From positions 1 through 64,000 of the forward strand of contig CAMZDG010000014.1 of assembly GCA_947305245.1 (NCBI GenBank): DNA of 64,000 nt, written 5' to 3'. A program made the translations under genes and the position numbers. The notes under the pieces are model-generated. The model was not told the origin of the DNA. It saw only the letters and a program-made list of their open reading frames with translations, and did not search any database. Shown one piece after another: positions 1-8,083 of this stretch. Numbering within the stretch: position 1 is the stretch's first letter; the number at the start of each line of letters is the position of its first letter. The DNA comes from an uncultured Lachnospiraceae bacterium. GTDB lineage: Bacteria > Bacillota > Clostridia > Lachnospirales > Lachnospiraceae.

Positions 1-188
1 GGAGGCAGGATGGCATGTGCAGGGCAATTACGGAATTAATTGAGGATGGAAGAGCAGAAGGACAAGAGCAGGCGAAACTGGCCGATCTGCGGAATTTGAT
101 GGAGACAATGCAATGGACGGCAGAACAGGCGATGATGGCATTGAAAATTCCGGAAGACGCCAGGGGGAGAATAAAGGAACTACTTTAG
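1..188 (+). CDS. C-terminal end of an Rpn/PD-(D/E)XK transposase-like protein (partial)
   Basis: An open frame runs in from the left edge and stops with TAG at 186-188. The visible 61 residues include MCRAITELIEDGRAEGQEQ, then a helical stretch (NLMETMQWTAEQAMMALKIP) and a terminal RIKELL. This arrangement, an acidic GRAEG segment followed by a short helix-turn-helix-like tail, is typical of the C-terminus of Rpn-family recombination-promoting nuclease / putative transposase proteins common in Lachnospiraceae. The nuclease core lies outside the window, so whether it is intact cannot be judged. The call rests on tail resemblance only. Confidence 0.6.
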   Translation, partial: RQDGMCRAITELIEDGRAEGQEQAKLADLRNLMETMQWTAEQAMMALKIPEDARGRIKELL

Positions 189-204
189 GGAAAAAAGTAG
201 TTCC
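176..204 (+). terminator. Perfect 11-bp hairpin over the stop codon of the upstream gene
   Basis: GGAACTACTTT (176-186) pairs with AAAGTAGTTCC (194-204) around a 7-nt loop. The stem begins inside the last codons of the upstream gene. The tail (ATTTATG) is only weakly T-rich, so intrinsic termination is possible but not strong. Confidence 0.45.
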
Positions 205-228
205 ATTTATGTAAATTCCGTGTATAAT
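201..228 (+). promoter_or_regulatory. Promoter of the TraX-like gene
   Basis: A perfect -10 box TATAAT lies at 223-228 with a weak -35 (TTCCAT at 201-206, 16-bp spacing). A start near 235 gives a short leader to the ATG at 274. It also argues against the GTG at 220, which would overlap the -10 box. Confidence 0.5.
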
Positions 229-273
229 GGAGGTGTTATCGATTCTGCAGTCCCCATGATAAAGGAGAAGAGC

Positions 274-1056
274 ATGAGCGAAGAAAGCAGGGAAGTAAAG
301 GGTGTCAGCCGAAATCTACTGAAGCTGATCGCCATTATCACAATTACGATCGGTCACTTTTTCCTTTATACCTTCTCGGTGATCCGGTGTTTTGGGCTTA
401 AGAATCCTTGGGTGGGTATCTTGTGCGGGATCTGCTTTGTGGGGCCGCCGATCTTTATGTGCTTCATCGCGGAGGGCTTTCGTTACACAAGTTCGAAGCT
501 GCGATATGGCAGAAGGTTACTCCTCTTCGCAATCGTAACGCAGGTGGCCCACGCCATTACGATGGATCAAGGGCTGGGATTCAGTTTTCACACCTTCTTT
601 TTTGAGTGGAACGTGTTTTTTGCGCTGCTTTTGGGGTTCCTTGCCCTGTGCGTCCTAAGCTCCGAGTGGAAGCCGGCGATCAAAGTGGCGGTGGTGCTTG
701 CAATCCTTGCGTTATCCTATGTTACGAATACGGAGTGGTGGGTCTTCGGACCGCTGATGATCCTGAGCTTTTATTATCTTAGGGAAAAGTCTTTGCTGAA
801 ATTTCTCAGCGCCGCGGCGTTAGTCTATCTGACCTTTGCACTTTCGGATTGTAATCTCGGCGGAGGATTTGCGGTGACGCCAAATCCCTGGCATTTCAGA
901 TATTTCTTCGTCTTTGGGCTGATCGGCGCAGGACTGGTTTCTTTCTTCTACCACGGGAAGAATGGGAAGAAGAGTAAAGCACTCCAATATTTTTATTACG
1001 TATTTTATCCGCTGCATCTCATTTTGATCGATCTGGTGATCTTGCTGGCGGGATAG
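274..1056 (+). CDS. TraX-family integral membrane protein
   Basis: The 260-residue product is a multi-pass membrane protein with about eight hydrophobic segments. It opens with a short charged leader and NLLKLIAIITITIGHF, and ends with a QYFYYVFYPLHLILIDL segment. The IGH near the N-terminus and the FYPLHL near the C-terminus are hallmarks of the TraX / acyltransferase-3-like fold. TraX of the F plasmid acetylates pilin; chromosomal Firmicute homologues have no settled substrate, and no pilin genes lie nearby. The start at 274 is preceded by AAAGGAG (261-267) at good spacing; the frame extends upstream to 220 but would overlap the -10 box. A role in acylating a surface polymer is inference. 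Confidence 0.82.
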   Translation: MSEESREVKGVSRNLLKLIAIITITIGHFFLYTFSVIRCFGLKNPWVGILCGICFVGPPIFMCFIAEGFRYTSSKLRYGRRLLLFAIVTQVAHAITMDQGLGFSFHTFFFEWNVFFALLLGFLALCVLSSEWKPAIKVAVVLAILALSYVTNTEWWVFGPLMILSFYYLREKSLLKFLSAAALVYLTFALSDCNLGGGFAVTPNPWHFRYFFVFGLIGAGLVSFFYHGKNGKKSKALQYFYYVFYPLHLILIDLVILLAG

Positions 1057-1080
1057 GATAAATGAAATAAGAAAGGTTTT

Positions 1081-2466
1081 ATGGTCATGAAGAAAAAGAG
1101 TTGGTTGAAACATTTAAGCTCCGGAAGGGTGTTGGCGCTTGCACTGGCGGGCGTCCTTGCGCTTTCTGGCTGTACGCAGGGCGCGGGAAATGGCGGGAAC
1201 ACGGAAGGCGCGAGCACGCAGTCTGAGGTTTCTACGGAAAGCTTAGAGGCGTCTGCGACTCCGGAAGTGACGCCGGAACCAACGGCTGAACCTACGCCGG
1301 AACCGACGGCTGAGCCTACGCCGAGCGCGGAGGAGATTTACGCGGAGATGGTGGAGCTCTCGCTCATGTATGAAGGGAATTATGCGCGGATCCAGAAGGT
1401 GATCGAGAAGCTGCGCGCGGGAGATGAGGTTTCTCTTGCCATCCTTGGCGGTTCCGTGACGGAGGGCGCAGGCGCGGGAAGCAATGACAAGGGCTATGCT
1501 TATCAGTTCGCGGATGCGTTGGCGGAGGCCTATGCGAAGAATGGAAAGGATCAGATCAAATATGTCAATGCGGGACTTTCCGGAACGCCTTCCTCGCTGG
1601 GGCTGATGCGGTATCAGCAGGACGTGCTGGATCCCCTCGGTGAGGCTCCTGACATTCTGATCATTGAGTTCGCCGTGAATGACTGGCAGGAGGCAACGAA
1701 TGGCAGGGCCTACGAGAGCCTGGTGTATGAGGCGCTGACGGCGAAGGAGGATGCGGCGGTGATCTGTCTTTGTTCCGTGGCGAAAACGGCATGGAATACG
1801 CAGGACAGCTATCTGACGATCGCAAAGCATTATCAGATCCCTTTGGTGAGCCTGAAGAAGGCCGTGTTCACGCCGAAGAATGAGACGCGCGTGCCAGCGA
1901 CCAAGTATTTCATGGATGATTATCATCCGAAGTTCTACGGCCATGAGCTCATGAAGAATTGTCTGATGAATCTGTTCGAGAAGGCGGACGCGGCAGAGGC
2001 GGCGCAGCCGGCGGAGATTCCTGCGGAGGCAGTCAAGGGGCGTGACTTCACGGGGCTTGTCCAGGTGGATTCCAAGCATCTCGTCAAGGGCATGAAGACG
2101 GGAAGCTTTGGCGATACGGACGAGAAGGTCGTGACGGAGTATTTCACGAAGAGCGCTGCCTTCCCGAATAACTTTTATCATAAGGCCGGCTCCAAGAATA
2201 CGGCGCTGTCGATGAAGGTGAAGTGCAAGAAGATCCTTGTGAATTATAAGACCGCGAATGACAAGGACTTTGGCAAGGCGGACTTCTATGTGGACGGGAA
2301 GCTGGTTGCCAGCGCGGATGGGTACAGCTCCGGCGGCTGGAATAACTGTAACGTGCTGCTTGTTCTGGACGATGCGGAGGCTGCTACGCACACGCTGGAG
2401 GTGAAGATGGCGGAGGACAGCCTGGAGAAGGCGTTCACCATTTTCTCCATCAGTTATGCGGAATAA
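1081..2466 (+). CDS. SGNH/GDSL-hydrolase lipoprotein (probable carbohydrate esterase)
   Basis: The 461-residue protein has a lipoprotein signal (VLALSGC, lipidated Cys about residue 31) and then a Thr/Pro/Glu-rich tether of EPTPEPTAE repeats. An SGNH hydrolase domain follows: block I GGSVTEGAG with nucleophile Ser125, a Gly-containing NAGLSG block, the Asn block AVND (Asn200) and the DDYH block with Asp279 and His282. The last roughly 110 residues form a beta-rich region with an SSGGWNNCN motif, perhaps a sugar-binding module. SGNH enzymes of this type remove acetyl groups from polysaccharides; the substrate here is not visible. Anchoring outside the membrane fits a polysaccharide target. ATGs at 1081 and 1087 are both possible starts. 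A strong terminator follows. Confidence 0.85.
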   Translation: MVMKKKSWLKHLSSGRVLALALAGVLALSGCTQGAGNGGNTEGASTQSEVSTESLEASATPEVTPEPTAEPTPEPTAEPTPSAEEIYAEMVELSLMYEGNYARIQKVIEKLRAGDEVSLAILGGSVTEGAGAGSNDKGYAYQFADALAEAYAKNGKDQIKYVNAGLSGTPSSLGLMRYQQDVLDPLGEAPDILIIEFAVNDWQEATNGRAYESLVYEALTAKEDAAVICLCSVAKTAWNTQDSYLTIAKHYQIPLVSLKKAVFTPKNETRVPATKYFMDDYHPKFYGHELMKNCLMNLFEKADAAEAAQPAEIPAEAVKGRDFTGLVQVDSKHLVKGMKTGSFGDTDEKVVTEYFTKSAAFPNNFYHKAGSKNTALSMKVKCKKILVNYKTANDKDFGKADFYVDGKLVASADGYSSGGWNNCNVLLVLDDAEAATHTLEVKMAEDSLEKAFTIFSISYAE

Positions 2467-2482
2467 TATCAGGAAAAGAGAG

Positions 2483-2517
2483 GATCTGTCTCATGAAAAT
2501 GAGGCAGATCTTTTTTT
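2483..2517 (+). terminator. Intrinsic terminator after the SGNH lipoprotein gene
   Basis: GATCTGTCTCAT (2483-2494) pairs with ATGAGGCAGATC (2499-2510), one G-T pair, 4-nt loop, followed by a run of seven or eight T residues. Confidence 0.92.
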
Positions 2518-2540
2518 GTAAAATTTTTTGAAAATAGGTA

Positions 2541-2607
2541 TTGACAAACAATATTATACGATGTATAGTATCGATAACGAACAATAGTATACGACATATA
2601 ATATTGT
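2541..2607 (+). promoter_or_regulatory. Promoter with twin inverted PadR-type operator
   Basis: TTGACA (2541-2546), 17 bp, TATAGT (2564-2569) form a near-consensus promoter. The -10 box lies within the dyad TATAC-GAT-GTATA (2555-2567). A second, imperfect dyad lies at 2588-2600. The outer arms ACAATATTATA (2548-2558) and TATAATATTGT (2597-2607) are exact inverted copies, so the two 24-bp half sites (2548-2571 and 2584-2607) face each other and match at 20 of 24 positions. The downstream PadR protein is the obvious ligand, giving autoregulation. Confidence 0.8.
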
Positions 2608-2665
2608 TTCAAAACAAATAAATTACTACAAAAGATAGTTCTAAAAGAAAGTAAGGGGTGATAAG

Positions 2666-2998
2666 ATGGTTTTTAACACAGGCGCGGCACTGCTGGATGC
2701 CATCGTGCTTGCGGTAGTGAGCAGGGAACCTGAAGGGACCTATGGATATAAGATCACGCAAGAGGTTCGTCAGGTCATAGAGCTCTCTGAATCCACGTTG
2801 TATCCGGTGCTTCGAAGGCTGCAGAAGGATGAATGCCTTGAGGTGTATGACATGGAATGCTCCGGTCGAAACCGAAGGTATTATAAGGTGACCAGCCAGG
2901 GCTGGGCACAGCTCCATCTTTATGAGAGTGAATGGAGGCAATACGCCGACAAGATCTCGAGCTTGTTTGAGGGGCGCTCCCTTGTGGAGAACGCATAG
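2666..2998 (+). CDS. PadR-family transcriptional regulator
   Basis: A 110-residue winged-helix protein. The segment ILAVVSREPEGTYGYKITQEV (with its TYGYKI core) followed by SESTLYPVLRRLQKDECLEVY and GRNRRYYKVTSQG is the classic PadR recognition helix and wing. PadR proteins are dimeric repressors that dissociate on ligand binding or envelope stress. It begins a three-gene unit with DUF1700 and DUF4097 membrane proteins, a widespread Firmicute arrangement. The double operator over the promoter suggests that it represses its own operon. ATG at 2666 is preceded by AAGGGGTG. Confidence 0.93.
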   Translation: MVFNTGAALLDAIVLAVVSREPEGTYGYKITQEVRQVIELSESTLYPVLRRLQKDECLEVYDMECSGRNRRYYKVTSQGWAQLHLYESEWRQYADKISSLFEGRSLVENA

Positions 2999-3056
2999 GG
3001 ACGGGTAGTAAGAAAGAAGATGGAAGGCACGGGAGCGTGCCATTAAGGAGAGGGAC

Positions 3057-3911
3057 ATGAACAGAGCAGGATTTATGAGCCAGCTGGAAAGTTATCTGGC
3101 AGACATACCGGCAGCGGAGAGGGAAGAAGCGCTGCAATATTATAACGATTATTTCGAGGACGCGGGAGCAGAGAATGAGCCGTCCGTGATCAGCTCGCTG
3201 GGAAGCCCCAGGGAGATCGCTGATAACATTAAGGCGGAGCTGAAGGGGGAGGCCATCCCGACTTCGGCGAGCGCAGGCGATCACGCCGTGACGAAGTACG
3301 GACAGATCGTTCCCGCAGGTGAAGTGAAGACAGAAGAGAGTGCTGAGAGCGCGAGAAGCCAAGCGGCAGGCGGCCAAAGCGGTTCCTTTGGAGGCACCGG
3401 CGGAGCAGGTGGCCAAGGCGGCTTCAGAGGCTTTGGCGGTTTTGGTGGAGCAGGCGGCCAAGGCGGTTTCGGCGGAGGCTTTGCCGGTGCAGGCGCAGCC
3501 GTAAAGGAGATGGGGCATAAGCTCCCGCTCTGGGCCTGGATCGTTTTGCTGATCGTACTGATCACTGTGGCGCCCGCAATCTTCGGCGTGCTTGCCGGAA
3601 TTTTTGGAGCCGCGGTCGGAGTCATCGCAGCATGGTTTTCCATTATCATCGCATTCGGTGCGGCTGGCTTTGGACTGATCGTATCCGGCATCGTGACTTC
3701 GATCGTATCCATCCTGTGTATCACGGTGGAGCCCATTGTCATGGTATTGGTGCTCGGCGTTGGCCTCCTTCTGGTCAGCATTGGAATGCTTCTGATGATG
3801 CTGGCGGTTTGGATGGCCGGAACGGCAACGCCTAAGCTGATCAAGTGGGTCGGCAGTTTCTTTAAGCTCTGCTGGAAGGGCATTAAGGCCCTGTATGGCA
3901 GTTTGAAATAG
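3057..3911 (+). CDS. DUF1700-family membrane protein
   Basis: The 284-residue product starts with the DUF1700 cytoplasmic domain (FMSQLESYL, EREEALQYYNDYFEDAG, SLGSPREIADNIKAEL). A low-complexity Gly-rich linker (residues about 100-150, repeats of GGAGGQGGF) follows, then four or five hydrophobic helices and a short basic tail. DUF1700 proteins are the usual partner of a PadR repressor and a DUF4097 protein; they are thought to sense membrane state, but no activity is established. The Gly-rich linker is longer than usual for the family. The next gene is 30 bp downstream. Confidence 0.9.
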   Translation: MNRAGFMSQLESYLADIPAAEREEALQYYNDYFEDAGAENEPSVISSLGSPREIADNIKAELKGEAIPTSASAGDHAVTKYGQIVPAGEVKTEESAESARSQAAGGQSGSFGGTGGAGGQGGFRGFGGFGGAGGQGGFGGGFAGAGAAVKEMGHKLPLWAWIVLLIVLITVAPAIFGVLAGIFGAAVGVIAAWFSIIIAFGAAGFGLIVSGIVTSIVSILCITVEPIVMVLVLGVGLLLVSIGMLLMMLAVWMAGTATPKLIKWVGSFFKLCWKGIKALYGSLK

Positions 3912-3941
3912 AGTCCCGCAGGGGAAGTTAGGAGATAAGAC

Positions 3942-4937
3942 ATGAAGAATTTTATGAGAACTTGTGGAATCATAGCATTGATTTTGTTTGGCCTCGGCAT
4001 GGCACTGACGGTTGCGGGCTGTGCCCTTGGCGGTGCAGACAAGGTGAGTAGCGTGGTGAGCGAAGTGACGGACGGGAAGTTCGAGCTCAACCTTGGCGGG
4101 AATGGAAATTATAACATCCAGGTCGGCGACATTTCTTCGGAAGAGGTGAAGGAAGCGCTCAAGGGCATTCTGGACAATAAGATTTATAACCTGGATGATT
4201 TTGGCACCCTTTTCGATAACAATCGGGAGACGAAGCAGGGCAATGTTGAGAAGTATCAGTTATCCTCAGCAGGTGTTGACGAGGTTAAGCTGGACCTGGG
4301 CGGTTGCATCTTTTCGATCGAAGAGTCCGAAGACAGTGACTTCTGGGTGGAAGCAGCGAATGTTGATAAGCTGCAGGCTTACGTGGACGGTGACACCCTT
4401 CGTCTGGTCAGCACGAGGAAGGGAGACGTTTCGGGCGCTGACATAAAGAAGACGGAAGTGACGCTCTACGTGCCCTCAGACTTTGTGTTTGACAAGGCGA
4501 AGATCGACCTTGGCGCCGGGGTCCTGAAGACGGACAGCTTTGCGGCCAAGAAGCTGGAGATCAAGCTGGGCGCAGGGGAAGCGATCGTTAAGAATCTGGA
4601 CTGTGACAGCCTTGACGTTGAGGTGGGAGCAGGCAGCATGAAGCTTACAAACGTAAACACCGAGAAGGTGAAGTGCGAGGTCGGTGCGGGAAGCATGATC
4701 TTTGCGGGCGAGATCAATGGTGACGCAAAGTTCGATTGCTCCGCAGGCAGTATTGACGTAACGCTCGCGAATGATTATAATGACTTTGATTATAAGGTGG
4801 ATTGTAGTGTTGGCAGCATTCAGTTAAAAGATAAGAAGTATTCGGGTCTTGGCAAATCGGATAAGATTGATAACGACGCAGATCATGAGATGGAACTAAA
4901 ATGTGCGGCCGGTAGCGTCAAGGTGGTATTTCGATAA
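3942..4937 (+). CDS. DUF4097-family beta-helix protein, probably lipid-anchored
   Basis: The 331-residue product has a hydrophobic N-terminus ending in TVAGC, a plausible lipobox with Cys27. It ends in the DUF4097 right-handed beta-helix: repeated strands with a GAG turn (IDLGAGVLK, IKLGAGEA, VEVGAGSMK, CEVGAGSMI, CSAGSIDV). Each turn is about 20 residues, and a final AAGSVKVVF closes the stack. It is the third gene of the PadR-DUF1700-DUF4097 unit and is followed by a strong terminator. A surface adhesive or scaffold role is inferred from the fold; no enzyme residues are apparent. Confidence 0.88.
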   Translation: MKNFMRTCGIIALILFGLGMALTVAGCALGGADKVSSVVSEVTDGKFELNLGGNGNYNIQVGDISSEEVKEALKGILDNKIYNLDDFGTLFDNNRETKQGNVEKYQLSSAGVDEVKLDLGGCIFSIEESEDSDFWVEAANVDKLQAYVDGDTLRLVSTRKGDVSGADIKKTEVTLYVPSDFVFDKAKIDLGAGVLKTDSFAAKKLEIKLGAGEAIVKNLDCDSLDVEVGAGSMKLTNVNTEKVKCEVGAGSMIFAGEINGDAKFDCSAGSIDVTLANDYNDFDYKVDCSVGSIQLKDKKYSGLGKSDKIDNDADHEMELKCAAGSVKVVFR

Positions 4938-4968
4938 ATCGAAGTCAATTACAGTGCTTTCTTATAGA

Positions 4969-5003
4969 GACAAAGGAGTCTATTCGTGCTCCTTTGTCTT
5001 TTT
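4969..5003 (+). terminator. Intrinsic terminator closing the PadR operon
   Basis: GACAAAGGAG (4969-4978) pairs perfectly with CTCCTTTGTC (4989-4998), 10-nt loop, followed by five T residues. Confidence 0.92.
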
Positions 5004-5039
5004 GTGTGACAGGGTTGCCAGTCAGGAGGAAAAAATCGC

Positions 5040-6383
5040 ATGGAACAGGTGATTTCCGTCGCAATATTTGTTATAATGTTTGGTGTGATCATATCGGAGA
5101 AGGTGGAGAGGCATCTGGTGTCTTTGGGCGCGGGGCTTCTCATGCTGGTGGTCGTGCTGGGGATCTGCATGCGAAGCCCGGCGGCAATCTGGAATACCAT
5201 TAATCTCAAGGAATTCGCGACGACGGCGTTTTGGTACGCGAAGGAGGAGAGCGCCGGCGGGTCCGGCGGCGTCAACTGGGCGACTATTGTCTTTATCCTC
5301 GGCATGATGATCATGGTGGAAGGAATGGGACGAGCCGGCTTCTTTCGGTGGCTCTGCCTCTTTATGGCGAAGGCGGTGCGATACCGCGTGCTGCCCATCT
5401 TCGTGACATTCATGGTGACATCCTTTGTGCTCGCAATGTTCATCGACAGTATCACGGTGATCCTGTTCCTTGCGGCAGTGACCGTGGAGCTCGCGGAGGT
5501 GCTGGGCTTTTCACCGGTGCCCGTGATCCTTGCGGAGATCTTTTGCGCGAACCTTGGCGGCTCGGCTACGATGTGCGGGGATCCGCCGAACATCATCATC
5601 GGCACTTCCTTGGGTTATACCTTTGGGGAGTTCCTGGAGAACACGGGCTTTATCGCCACTATCTCTTTGGTGTTTGTCATGGCATACTTCTTCTTTGGAT
5701 TCCGAAAGGAGCTGTCGAAGAAGCAGGGCGGGGCGACTTCCTATCCCGAACCGTCCACGGCCATTCGGAGCAAGAAGGACTTCGCGATCAGCTGCGTGAT
5801 CTTTGCCTGCGCGGTGGTGCTCCTCGTAACCCACGCCATGACGGGGCTTACGGTGGCAACGATCGGCACCTTGATCGCGGCATTGACTTTACTAACTTCC
5901 TTCAAGGCGGCGCCGGTGCTGCTAAAGAAGGTGGATTATAAGACGCTCCTGTTCTTTGTCGGCCTGTTCATCGTGGTGGGCGGCCTGGAGCAGACAGGCG
6001 TTCTGAACCTGATCGCGCAGCTCATCAGCAAGATCTGCGGTGACAATGCGTATGTCATGGTGGCCGTGATCCTTTGGGTATCTGCCATCGCGAGCGCCTT
6101 CGTTGATAACATTCCTTTCGCGGCGACCATGATCCCGGTGATCCAGTCGCTTGCGGCGACCACGGGAATGGATCTTTCCGTCCTGTCCTGGACGCTGGCC
6201 TGCGGCACGGATATCGGCGGAAGTGCGACGCCCATCGGGGCTTCGGCGAACGTCGTCGGCGTTTCCATCGCGGCGCAAAGCGGCCACATGGTGGGCTGGG
6301 GGAAATATTGCAGGGTAATGGTGCCCGTCACGATCATAACCATGGCGATCAGCATGGCCTGCATTTTTTTCAGATATTTATAG
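5040..6383 (+). CDS. Ion-transporter superfamily permease (SLC13 / NhaD / ArsB type)
   Basis: A 447-residue protein with 10-12 membrane helices. The diagnostic repeats of the IT superfamily are present: MFIDSITVILF and GGSATMCGDPPNIIIG in the first half, and AFVDNIPFAATMIP and GTDIGGSATPIGASANVVG in the second. These pseudo-symmetric hairpins carry substrate and Na+ in SLC13, NhaD and ArsB proteins. The pairing of DPPN with the SANVVG motif is common in Na+/H+ antiporter-like members, but citrate or arsenite cannot be excluded. AGGAGG sits nine bases before the ATG. No substrate-specific neighbour is present. Confidence 0.88.
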   Translation: MEQVISVAIFVIMFGVIISEKVERHLVSLGAGLLMLVVVLGICMRSPAAIWNTINLKEFATTAFWYAKEESAGGSGGVNWATIVFILGMMIMVEGMGRAGFFRWLCLFMAKAVRYRVLPIFVTFMVTSFVLAMFIDSITVILFLAAVTVELAEVLGFSPVPVILAEIFCANLGGSATMCGDPPNIIIGTSLGYTFGEFLENTGFIATISLVFVMAYFFFGFRKELSKKQGGATSYPEPSTAIRSKKDFAISCVIFACAVVLLVTHAMTGLTVATIGTLIAALTLLTSFKAAPVLLKKVDYKTLLFFVGLFIVVGGLEQTGVLNLIAQLISKICGDNAYVMVAVILWVSAIASAFVDNIPFAATMIPVIQSLAATTGMDLSVLSWTLACGTDIGGSATPIGASANVVGVSIAAQSGHMVGWGKYCRVMVPVTIITMAISMACIFFRYL

Positions 6384-6440
6384 GCGGGAAAATAGCGTTT
6401 ATTCTTACGGTTGGAAGAAGGTTTGATTGGGGGAAAAGAC

Positions 6441-7055
6441 ATGGACGGACAAGTGATCATTTCCATTGGGCGTGAGTTCGGAAGCGGCGGTCATGAGGTG
6501 GCAGAGCTGATCGCGCAAAAGCTCGAGATTTTTCTCATCGACGACAAGCTCCTGTATGATCTTGCAGCGGAGAAAAAGATTCCCTATGAAGAGATGAAAA
6601 AGTATGACGAGAGGCCGAAGAAGCCTTTCCTGTCAAGAACTGTCGCCGGCTTCACCAATGCCATGGAGGAGCATCTGGCGAAGATGCAGTTCGACTATCT
6701 GAGGAAGATGGCGGACAAGGGCGAATCCTTTGTGATCGTGGGAAGGTGTTCAGAGTTTGTGCTGAAGGATTATCCTTGCATGACTTCGGCGTTTATCAGC
6801 GGCGACGTGAAGACGAAGTGCGAGCGCGTGATGAAGAAGTACGAGCTTTCCGCCGACGAGGCGAAGAAGCTGATGAAGAAAAAGGATGCGACGCGTAAGG
6901 CCTATCATAACTATTACTGCGAGGGCAAATGGGGCGATTCGCGGAACTACGACCTTTGCATCAACAGCAGCACCATCGGGATCGAGGGCACGGCCGGGGT
7001 GATCATGGCTTACGTGGAAAGTAAGGCGAAGGGCGATAATAAGGGCGACAAGTAA
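6441..7055 (+). CDS. Cytidylate kinase-like family protein
   Basis: A 204-residue P-loop protein opening with VIISIGREFGSGGHEVAELIA; GREFGSGGH replaces the usual GPxGSGK of cytidylate kinase. It also carries a LIDDKLL segment and a FVIVGRCSEFVL strand. This is the cytidylate kinase-like 2 family, abundant in Lachnospiraceae, whose substrate is unknown; true Cmk proteins keep the Lys in the P-loop, which is absent here. The ATG at 6441 with GGGGG just upstream is preferred over a TTG 30 bases earlier. Nucleotide binding is likely, kinase activity unproven. Confidence 0.85.
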   Translation: MDGQVIISIGREFGSGGHEVAELIAQKLEIFLIDDKLLYDLAAEKKIPYEEMKKYDERPKKPFLSRTVAGFTNAMEEHLAKMQFDYLRKMADKGESFVIVGRCSEFVLKDYPCMTSAFISGDVKTKCERVMKKYELSADEAKKLMKKKDATRKAYHNYYCEGKWGDSRNYDLCINSSTIGIEGTAGVIMAYVESKAKGDNKGDK

Positions 7056-7137
7056 GGGCGCAAGGGAAAATATTACGCAATTGAGATAAGTGTATTGGAT
7101 CTTGGAAGCGAGTTGGGATCATGGCAGAGGGGGATCT

Positions 7138-8052
7138 ATGAGAAAAAGAACTTTAGCTGTCTGGCTGATCTGCTTTATTGTATGTCTTGCGGCGTGCACT
7201 TCTGATAAGGAGGCTGAGACTTCTGGGAGCTTGTCTGCACTGGAGGAGTTGGCGGAGCCGATCGCGGAGGAGAGTACGGAGCTTTCTGAAGATGCAGGTG
7301 CGACGGGTGGCGCCGATACGATGGCCGGAAAGGCTTCCATGGACGGCGGAGAAACATCCGATGGGGACGGCTTTGAGGGGAAGAATTCGACAGACGGCGG
7401 GATCGGTACGGATGGCAAGGATGCGGCTGACGGGAAAACTGCGGAAGGCTCAGAAGGAAGTGAAGACGCGGTGAAGCATGAGGAGATTGATTATCTCGTG
7501 CTTGTGAACAGCAAGAATAAGCTCCCGGACGGTTGGGAGGAAAAGCTCGACCTCGTCTCTGTGGAGAACTCCGTCGGGGATATCGTGCAGGTGGAGAGAA
7601 CGGCATACAATGCGTATCTGGAATTGAAGGCGGATCTGATGGAGAGCGAAGGGATCGATCTGGATCTGGACTCTGCCTATCGGAGCGTCGCTTATCAGCA
7701 GGATATTTTGGAGCGCTTCACGGAGAAATATGGCGCGGCCTATGCGGCAAAGACTGTGGCGAAGCCAGGTTATTCCGAGCACCACACGGGGCTGGCGCTG
7801 GATCTGTATTTTAGGTTAGATGGCGTGGAAGTGTATGAGAATGAAGATTTGGTTCTCTATCCGGAGGTGTGGAAGAAGATTCATTCGAGGTTGACGAAAT
7901 ATGGATTTATTCTGCGGTACCCCGGCAGGACGGACGGCACCGTGGATTATACCTATGAGCCGTGGCACATCCGCTACGTGGGCATAGAAAATGCCGAGGT
8001 GATCTCCGCGACGCCAGGCATGACGCTGGAGGATTACCTCGGCAAGAAATAA
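7138..8052 (+). CDS. M15 (VanY-type) D-Ala-D-Ala carboxypeptidase lipoprotein
   Basis: A 304-residue lipoprotein (CLAAC lipobox) with an acidic, Gly/Asp/Ser-rich tether (residues about 25-110) and a C-terminal peptidase M15B domain. The zinc motif is SEHHTGLALD (His215, Asp222) and the third ligand is in EPWHIR (His277). The SAYRSVAYQQDI segment is also typical. VanY-like enzymes trim the last D-Ala from peptidoglycan stems. No van ligase or sensor genes are nearby, so this is more likely housekeeping wall trimming than glycopeptide resistance. The ATG at 7138 follows GAGGGGGAT; an upstream GTG at 7090 is less likely. Confidence 0.92.
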   Translation: MRKRTLAVWLICFIVCLAACTSDKEAETSGSLSALEELAEPIAEESTELSEDAGATGGADTMAGKASMDGGETSDGDGFEGKNSTDGGIGTDGKDAADGKTAEGSEGSEDAVKHEEIDYLVLVNSKNKLPDGWEEKLDLVSVENSVGDIVQVERTAYNAYLELKADLMESEGIDLDLDSAYRSVAYQQDILERFTEKYGAAYAAKTVAKPGYSEHHTGLALDLYFRLDGVEVYENEDLVLYPEVWKKIHSRLTKYGFILRYPGRTDGTVDYTYEPWHIRYVGIENAEVISATPGMTLEDYLGKK

Positions 8053-8083
8053 TAATGTATTAGGTTCCAAGTGTTTTACAGAA

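Noticed and set aside
1243..2391. 382-codon minus-strand frame
   Set aside because: Shadow of the SGNH lipoprotein gene; the Arg/Leu/His-rich product resembles no family.
7138..8052. Vancomycin-resistance locus
   Set aside because: Only a VanY-like peptidase is present; no VanHAX, VanS or VanR genes nearby.
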